DNA from: Edwardsiella piscicida
Lineage (GTDB): Bacteria; Pseudomonadota; Gammaproteobacteria; Enterobacterales; Enterobacteriaceae
Length of the DNA: 64,000 nucleotides
Direction: 5' to 3'
NCBI RefSeq assembly: GCF_001896205.1
Contig: NZ_MPNU01000001.1
Span: 1,616,318 to 1,680,317 of the forward strand
Below the pieces are notes generated by a model. It was not told the DNA's origin, searched no databases, and worked only from the letters and a program-made list of their open reading frames with translations. Shown in pieces: positions 60,047 through 64,000 of the stretch; position 1 is the first letter of the stretch, and each line of letters begins with the position of its first letter. A program made the translations under genes and the position numbers.

Positions 60047-61987
60047 GTGGCCGATGATTTTGCCCCCGACGGGCTATTAACCCAGAGTATTCCCGGCTTC
60101 ACCCCCCGAGAGGCCCAGCGTCAGATGGCGCAGGCGGTCAGCGCTGTGATTGCGGCGCGGGGATCGCTGGTGGTGGAGGCCGGTACCGGTACCGGCAAGA
60201 CCTTTGCCTATCTGGTGCCGGCGCTGCGCTGTGGCCATAAGGTGATCATTTCGACCGGCTCCAAGGCGCTGCAGGATCAGCTGTATAACCGCGATCTGCC
60301 GCTGATGAAGCGGGTGCTGAACTTTCAGGGGGCGACCGCGCTGCTGAAAGGGCGGGCCAACTACCTGTGCCCAGAGCGTTTGGAGCAGCAGTCGTTGGCC
60401 GGCGGCGATATCGCCCCGGCGCTGCTGGCGGAGCTGATGCGGGTGCGCAGCTGGTCGTCGCAGACCGAGGATGGCGATACCAGCCACTGCCACGGGGTGG
60501 CGGAAGACAGCGCCGTCTGGCCGCTGGTGACCAGCAATAACGATAACTGCCTGGGCGGAGATTGCCCCCATTATAAAGCGTGCTACGTGGTCAAGGCGCG
60601 TCGGCGCGCCATGGATGCCCAGGTTGTGGTGGTGAACCACCATCTGTTTTTGGCCGATCTGGTGGTTAAAGAGGGGGGCTTTGGCGAGCTGATCCCGGAG
60701 GCTGAGGTGACCATTTTTGATGAGGCGCACCAGGTACCGGACATCGCCAGTCAATATTTTGGCCAGCAGCTCTCCAGCCGCCAGCTGCTGGATCTGGCGC
60801 GCGACATGATCATGGCCTACCGCACCGAGCTGCGTGACGTCGCCCAGCTGCAGAAAAGCGCCGATCTGCTGACCCAGCGCAGCCTCGATCTGCGTATCGT
60901 GCTGGGCGATCCCGGCTTTCGCGGCAACCTGCGCGATATTTTGGCGCAGGCCGAGGTACGCCGCTCTCTGGTGCTGGTGGATGATGCGCTGGAGCTATGC
61001 TACGACGTGATGAAGATGTCGCTGGGCCGCTCGGCGCTGCTCGATGCTGCCTTTGAGCGCGCGACGCTGTACCGCAACCGCCTGAAGCGCCTTTCCGACG
61101 TCATGCAGCCCGGCTACTCATACTGGTATGAGTGTACGCCGCGTCATTTCGTGCTGGCGCTGACGCCGCTGACGGTGGCGGAGAAATTCAGTGAGCTGAT
61201 GCGCAGTAAGCCCGGCGCCTGGATTTTTACCTCGGCAACGCTGGCGGTGGAGGATGACGTCTCGCACTTCAGCGCGCGTTTGGGGCTGACGGCGGCGCAG
61301 AGCCTGCTGCTGCCCAGCCCCTTCGACTACGCTCACCAGGCGCTGCTGTGCGTGCCGCGTTTCCTGCCGTCGCCCAACCAGCGCGGCGCCGCCGCGCAGC
61401 TGGCGCAGATGCTGACGCCGCTGATTGAGGCCAACAATGGCCGCTGTTTCTTCCTGTGCACCTCACACGCCATGATGCGCGAGCTGGCGCAGGCCTTCCG
61501 CGCGAGCCTTGCGCTGCCGGTGCTGGTGCAGGGGGAGAGCGGAAAGTCCCGCCTGCTGGCCGACTTTATTGCGGCCGGCAACGCGCTGCTGGTGGCGACC
61601 GGGAGCTTTTGGGAGGGGGTGGACGTACGCGGCGATACCCTGAGCTGCGTGATTATCGACAAGCTGCCCTTTACCGCGCCGGACGATCCGCTGCTCAAGG
61701 CCCGCATGGAGGATTGCCGTCTGCGCGGCGGCGATCCCTTTACCCAGGTGCAATTGCCCGATGCGGTGATCACCCTGAAGCAGGGGGTCGGGCGTCTGAT
61801 CCGCGACAGCCGCGATCGCGGAGCCATCATTATCTGCGATAACCGTCTGGTGATGCGCCCCTATGGCGAGGTGTTTCTGCGCAGCCTGCCGCCTGCGCCG
61901 CGTACCCGCGATCTATCGCGGGTCATCGACTTTCTCCGCGCCGCGCCGAGCACGGCGTCGGCAGAGGATGAGGGTGAGGCGAATTGA
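60047..61987 (+). CDS. yoaA: YoaA, XPD/DinG-family iron-sulfur DNA helicase
   Basis: 646 residues from the GTG at 60047, which aligns with E. coli MTDDFAPDG (here VADDFAPDG) and has gagag six bases upstream; ATG at 60035 is the alternative. Walker A is GTGTGKT near residue 44, the iron-sulfur cysteines are in NYLCPERL and CLGGDCPHYKAC (about residues 108-182), and the DEAH box is in VTIFDEAHQVPD near residue 225. The C-terminal motifs GVGRLIRDSRDRG are present. E. coli YoaA works with the polymerase clamp-loader subunit HolC in repair of stalled forks. Confidence 0.95.
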   Translation: MADDFAPDGLLTQSIPGFTPREAQRQMAQAVSAVIAARGSLVVEAGTGTGKTFAYLVPALRCGHKVIISTGSKALQDQLYNRDLPLMKRVLNFQGATALLKGRANYLCPERLEQQSLAGGDIAPALLAELMRVRSWSSQTEDGDTSHCHGVAEDSAVWPLVTSNNDNCLGGDCPHYKACYVVKARRRAMDAQVVVVNHHLFLADLVVKEGGFGELIPEAEVTIFDEAHQVPDIASQYFGQQLSSRQLLDLARDMIMAYRTELRDVAQLQKSADLLTQRSLDLRIVLGDPGFRGNLRDILAQAEVRRSLVLVDDALELCYDVMKMSLGRSALLDAAFERATLYRNRLKRLSDVMQPGYSYWYECTPRHFVLALTPLTVAEKFSELMRSKPGAWIFTSATLAVEDDVSHFSARLGLTAAQSLLLPSPFDYAHQALLCVPRFLPSPNQRGAAAQLAQMLTPLIEANNGRCFFLCTSHAMMRELAQAFRASLALPVLVQGESGKSRLLADFIAAGNALLVATGSFWEGVDVRGDTLSCVIIDKLPFTAPDDPLLKARMEDCRLRGGDPFTQVQLPDAVITLKQGVGRLIRDSRDRGAIIICDNRLVMRPYGEVFLRSLPPAPRTRDLSRVIDFLRAAPSTASAEDEGEAN

Positions 61988-62060
61988 GAAATACAGGGTT
62001 AAGGGGCTGTGTTATTATTCTGTTCATTGATAATTCATTTCTTTTCTTGCCGAGGTTGGC

Positions 62061-62762
62061 ATGTCCACGCGAATTTTAGCGATTGATACCGCAACGGAAG
62101 CCTGTTCCGTTGCCCTGTGGAATAACGGTGAGTCTCTGGCGCTGTTTGAGATCTGTCCACGCGAACACACCCAGCGTATTCTGCCGATGGTGCAGCAGAT
62201 CCTGGCCGAGGCGGGAGTGACGCTGGCCGAGCTGGATGCGCTGGCCTTTGGCCGCGGGCCGGGCAGCTTTACCGGCGTGCGTATCGGCGTGGGGATCGCT
62301 CAGGGGCTGGCGCTGGGCGCCGGGCTGCCGATGATCGGCGTCTCCACGCTGGCGACGATGGCGCAGGGCGCCTGGCGCTGTACGGCGGCGAGCCGGGTCT
62401 TGAGCGCGATCGATGCGCGTATGGGCGAGGTTTACTGGGGCGAGTACTGCCGCGATAGCGACGGCGTCTGGCACGGTAGCGCGACCGAGGCGGTGTTTAA
62501 CCCGCAGCAGGTGGGCGTCCGTCTGGCCGCGCTGCAGGGGGAATGGGCGACGGTCGGTACCGGCTGGCAGACCTATCCTGACCTGGCGCAGGGCGCCCCC
62601 CTAACGCTGCGCGACGGGCAAATGCTGCTGCCTCACGCCGAAGATATGCTGCCGCTGGCGCTGCACGCCTGGCGGTCGGGGGAGACGGTGGCGGTGGAGC
62701 AGGCGCAGCCGATCTATCTGCGCAATGAAGTGACCTGGAAGAAACTGCCGGGGCGCGGCTAG
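62061..62762 (+). CDS. tsaB: tRNA t6A threonylcarbamoyl transfer protein TsaB
   Basis: 233 residues. It is the partner of TsaD in t6A37 tRNA modification. The ASKHA-type N-terminus [20 protein letters not shown] and [22 protein letters not shown] near residue 66 are diagnostic. It is essential in E. coli together with TsaD and TsaE. It follows yoaA by about 70 bases and precedes yeaY, as in E. coli. Confidence 0.95.
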   Translation: MSTRILAIDTATEACSVALWNNGESLALFEICPREHTQRILPMVQQILAEAGVTLAELDALAFGRGPGSFTGVRIGVGIAQGLALGAGLPMIGVSTLATMAQGAWRCTAASRVLSAIDARMGEVYWGEYCRDSDGVWHGSATEAVFNPQQVGVRLAALQGEWATVGTGWQTYPDLAQGAPLTLRDGQMLLPHAEDMLPLALHAWRSGETVAVEQAQPIYLRNEVTWKKLPGRG

Positions 62763-62872
62763 CGTCCGCAGGGAACCCGACGCTGAACGACGGGTCAAAG
62801 AGAGTAGGCACCGCCAACGGCCAACGACGAGGTCATCTCGCTGTCGCCTTGGCGCGGTATAGGGGGAGCGTA

Positions 62873-63475
62873 ATGATGCGGATAAAGATGAAGTGCATCG
62901 CCGGGGTAGCCGCCGCGCTGCTGCTGGCCGGGTGTGTGAGCGTGCCGGCGTCCGTGCGTGGCACCTCGCCGACGCCGCAGCAGAACTTTGTGGCGGTGCA
63001 TAATGCGCCGGATTTATACGTCGGTCAGGAGTCCCGCTTCGGCGGTACGGTGGTCAGCGTCACCAACAAGAAAGAGGCCAGCTATCTGGAGATCGCAGTG
63101 ATGCCGCTGGACAGCGGCGCCCGACCGATTCTGGGGCAGCCGGTGCTGGGGCGCATTCTGGCCAAAAGCAGCGTCTTTCTCGACCCGATCAACTTTAATC
63201 GCCAGCTGGTGACGGTGGTCGGACCGCTGACCGGCAGCGTAGAGGGAAAGATCGGCCAGACACCCTATAACTTTGTCACCATGGACATCAACGGCTATCA
63301 GCGCTGGCAGGTCGATCAGCAGGTGATTATGCCGCCGCAGCCGATCGGCCCCGGTCCCTGGGGCTATGATCCCTATTGGCGACGTCCTTACTGGGGGCCG
63401 GGCTTTGGTCCGGGCTGGGGCTGGTATGCTCCAATGCCGGCGCGGATTGAAAACGTCGTGGTGCCGCAGCCCTAG
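62873..63475 (+). CDS. yeaY: Slp-family outer-membrane lipoprotein YeaY
   Basis: 200 residues from the ATG at 62873, preceded by agggggagcgta. The lipoprotein signal peptide ends LLLAGC with Cys21 lipidated. The Slp-family core reads [19 protein letters not shown] near residue 52 and [14 protein letters not shown] near residue 80. The C-terminus is rich in Pro, Gly, Trp and Tyr ([18 protein letters not shown] near residue 165), a feature shared with E. coli YeaY. In E. coli it is sigma-E regulated; its function is unknown. Confidence 0.93.
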   Translation: MMRIKMKCIAGVAAALLLAGCVSVPASVRGTSPTPQQNFVAVHNAPDLYVGQESRFGGTVVSVTNKKEASYLEIAVMPLDSGARPILGQPVLGRILAKSSVFLDPINFNRQLVTVVGPLTGSVEGKIGQTPYNFVTMDINGYQRWQVDQQVIMPPQPIGPGPWGYDPYWRRPYWGPGFGPGWGWYAPMPARIENVVVPQP

Positions 63476-63779
63476 CGGTGCGTAGATTGCGCAAAGCCTG
63501 CGCGTTCACGCGCTAAAATCGGACAAAGTCGGGGTCTGCGGGCAGATTTTGGTGTCATTGACGCTCGTCAGGTATAAAATGGCGCGCTGCCTGCCGTCTG
63601 CGCGCTGCGTGTGGATGCGCCGGCTGCGAACAAAGAAACCCCGCTTTGCGGGGTTATTTGTTTTTAATGCCAGGAGGGCATATTCGACAGCGCTATCGCC
63701 CGTTCGATACGCGCGGCACCGCCCGCGCGGGGCGATATTCGTACCCCCTCATACAGATAAGAAACACGGGAGAAGCGCC
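63476..63779. other. yeaY-fadD intergenic region
   Basis: 304 bases with no gene. The yeaY terminator (63637-63660) lies in the middle. The fadD leader, with gggagaagcgcc before the start codon, occupies the rest. I could not identify a convincing FadR site. Confidence 0.6.
63637..63660 (+). terminator. yeaY intrinsic terminator
   Basis: A 6-bp GC stem aacccc/ggggtt with a 7-base loop is followed by atttgttttt. It lies between yeaY and fadD on the same strand. Confidence 0.75.
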
Positions 63780-64000
63780 TTGGAAAAGGTTTGGCTTAAA
63801 CGCTATCCGGTAGATGTGCCGGCGGAAATCAATCCGGATCATTACGCCTCGCTGGTGGACATGTTTGAACACGCCGTAGCACGCTACGCGGATCAGCCTG
63901 CGTTCATCAATATGGGACAGGTAATGACCTTCCGCAAACTGGAGGAGCGCAGCCGCGCCTTTGCCGCCTACCTGCAAAACGGTCTTGGGCTGCAGAAGGG
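63780..64000 (+). CDS. fadD: Long-chain fatty acyl-CoA synthetase FadD, N-terminal part (runs off window)
   Basis: 73 codons from a TTG at 63780, preceded by cgggagaagcgcc. The product [20 protein letters not shown] aligns with E. coli FadD [20 protein letters not shown], and E. coli fadD, to my recollection, also begins with TTG. Later segments [20 protein letters not shown] and [18 protein letters not shown] match too. FadD activates long-chain fatty acids with CoA for beta-oxidation. The AMP-binding core lies beyond the right edge. Confidence 0.95.
   Translation, partial: MEKVWLKRYPVDVPAEINPDHYASLVDMFEHAVARYADQPAFINMGQVMTFRKLEERSRAFAAYLQNGLGLQK

Overview
The window is almost entirely conserved chromosomal backbone of a high-GC member of the Enterobacterales. 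Gene content and gene-to-gene order match Escherichia coli in many blocks (prs-ispE-lolB / hemA-prfA-prmC-sirB1-kdsA; ghrA / ycdX-ycdY; yceB-mdtH-rimJ-yceH-murJ; argS / yecM / cutC / cmoAB / yecN / yecE / aspS-nudB-yebC-ruvC-ruvAB-znuBC/znuA-mepM-lpxM / pykA-hexR-zwf-edd-eda; mdtJI-yoaB-yoaA-tsaB-yeaY-fadD). Base composition, divergence from E. coli and the joining of blocks that are far apart in E. coli suggest Edwardsiella or a close relative in the Hafniaceae. That assignment is inference from memory, not a database match.

Layout. 1-605: N-terminal two thirds or less of a P4-type integrase running off the left edge; it starts just beyond the 3' end of ychF, so an integrated element probably lies to the left. 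820-15394: translation and envelope precursor genes (ychF, pth, prs, ispE, lolB, hemA, prfA, prmC, sirB1, kdsA), ychH, a secreted protein of unknown function, the SulP transporter dauA and a UPF0303 gene. 15535-16121: two near-identical tRNA-Ser(GGA) genes, each with its own promoter and terminator, with a 24-bp-stem hairpin between them. 16295-23555: an orphan YnjB-like binding protein, an atypical POT-family transporter, ghrA, a membrane diguanylate cyclase and ycdXY. 23659-28892: yceB, mdtH, rimJ, yceH, murJ. 29013-44394: argS, yecM, a MalY/PatB-type enzyme, cutC, cmoAB, pheP, yecN, yecE, an FmdB-like zinc ribbon, aspS, nudB, yebC, ruvCAB. 44461-50440: zinc uptake (znuBC/znuA around a Zur box), mepM, lpxM and an inserted TauE/SafE permease. 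50510-58190: pykA, hexR and a contiguous zwf-pgl-edd-eda set forming a complete Entner-Doudoroff route with HexR-like operators. 58501-64000: a leader ORF, mdtJI, yoaB, yoaA, tsaB, yeaY and the start of fadD.

Regulatory sites that can be read directly are the Zur box (46042-46062), a HexR box before zwf (53325-53339), the ruvAB LexA box (42690-42705), a PurR-like box inside ispE serving prs (6041-6056), a probable class II CRP promoter for ychH, strong GC-discriminator promoters of the tRNA genes, and a dozen intrinsic terminators.

I did not find a clearly new multi-gene system. The points most worth a second look are the ychF-linked integration site, the unknown secreted protein at 3333-4469, a 2-bp frameshift in a small membrane-protein gene after kdsA, the tRNA-Ser duplication with its hairpin, the unusual ZnuA metal loop, the POT transporter lacking the family's proton-coupling motif, and the long mdtJI leader with an upstream ORF.
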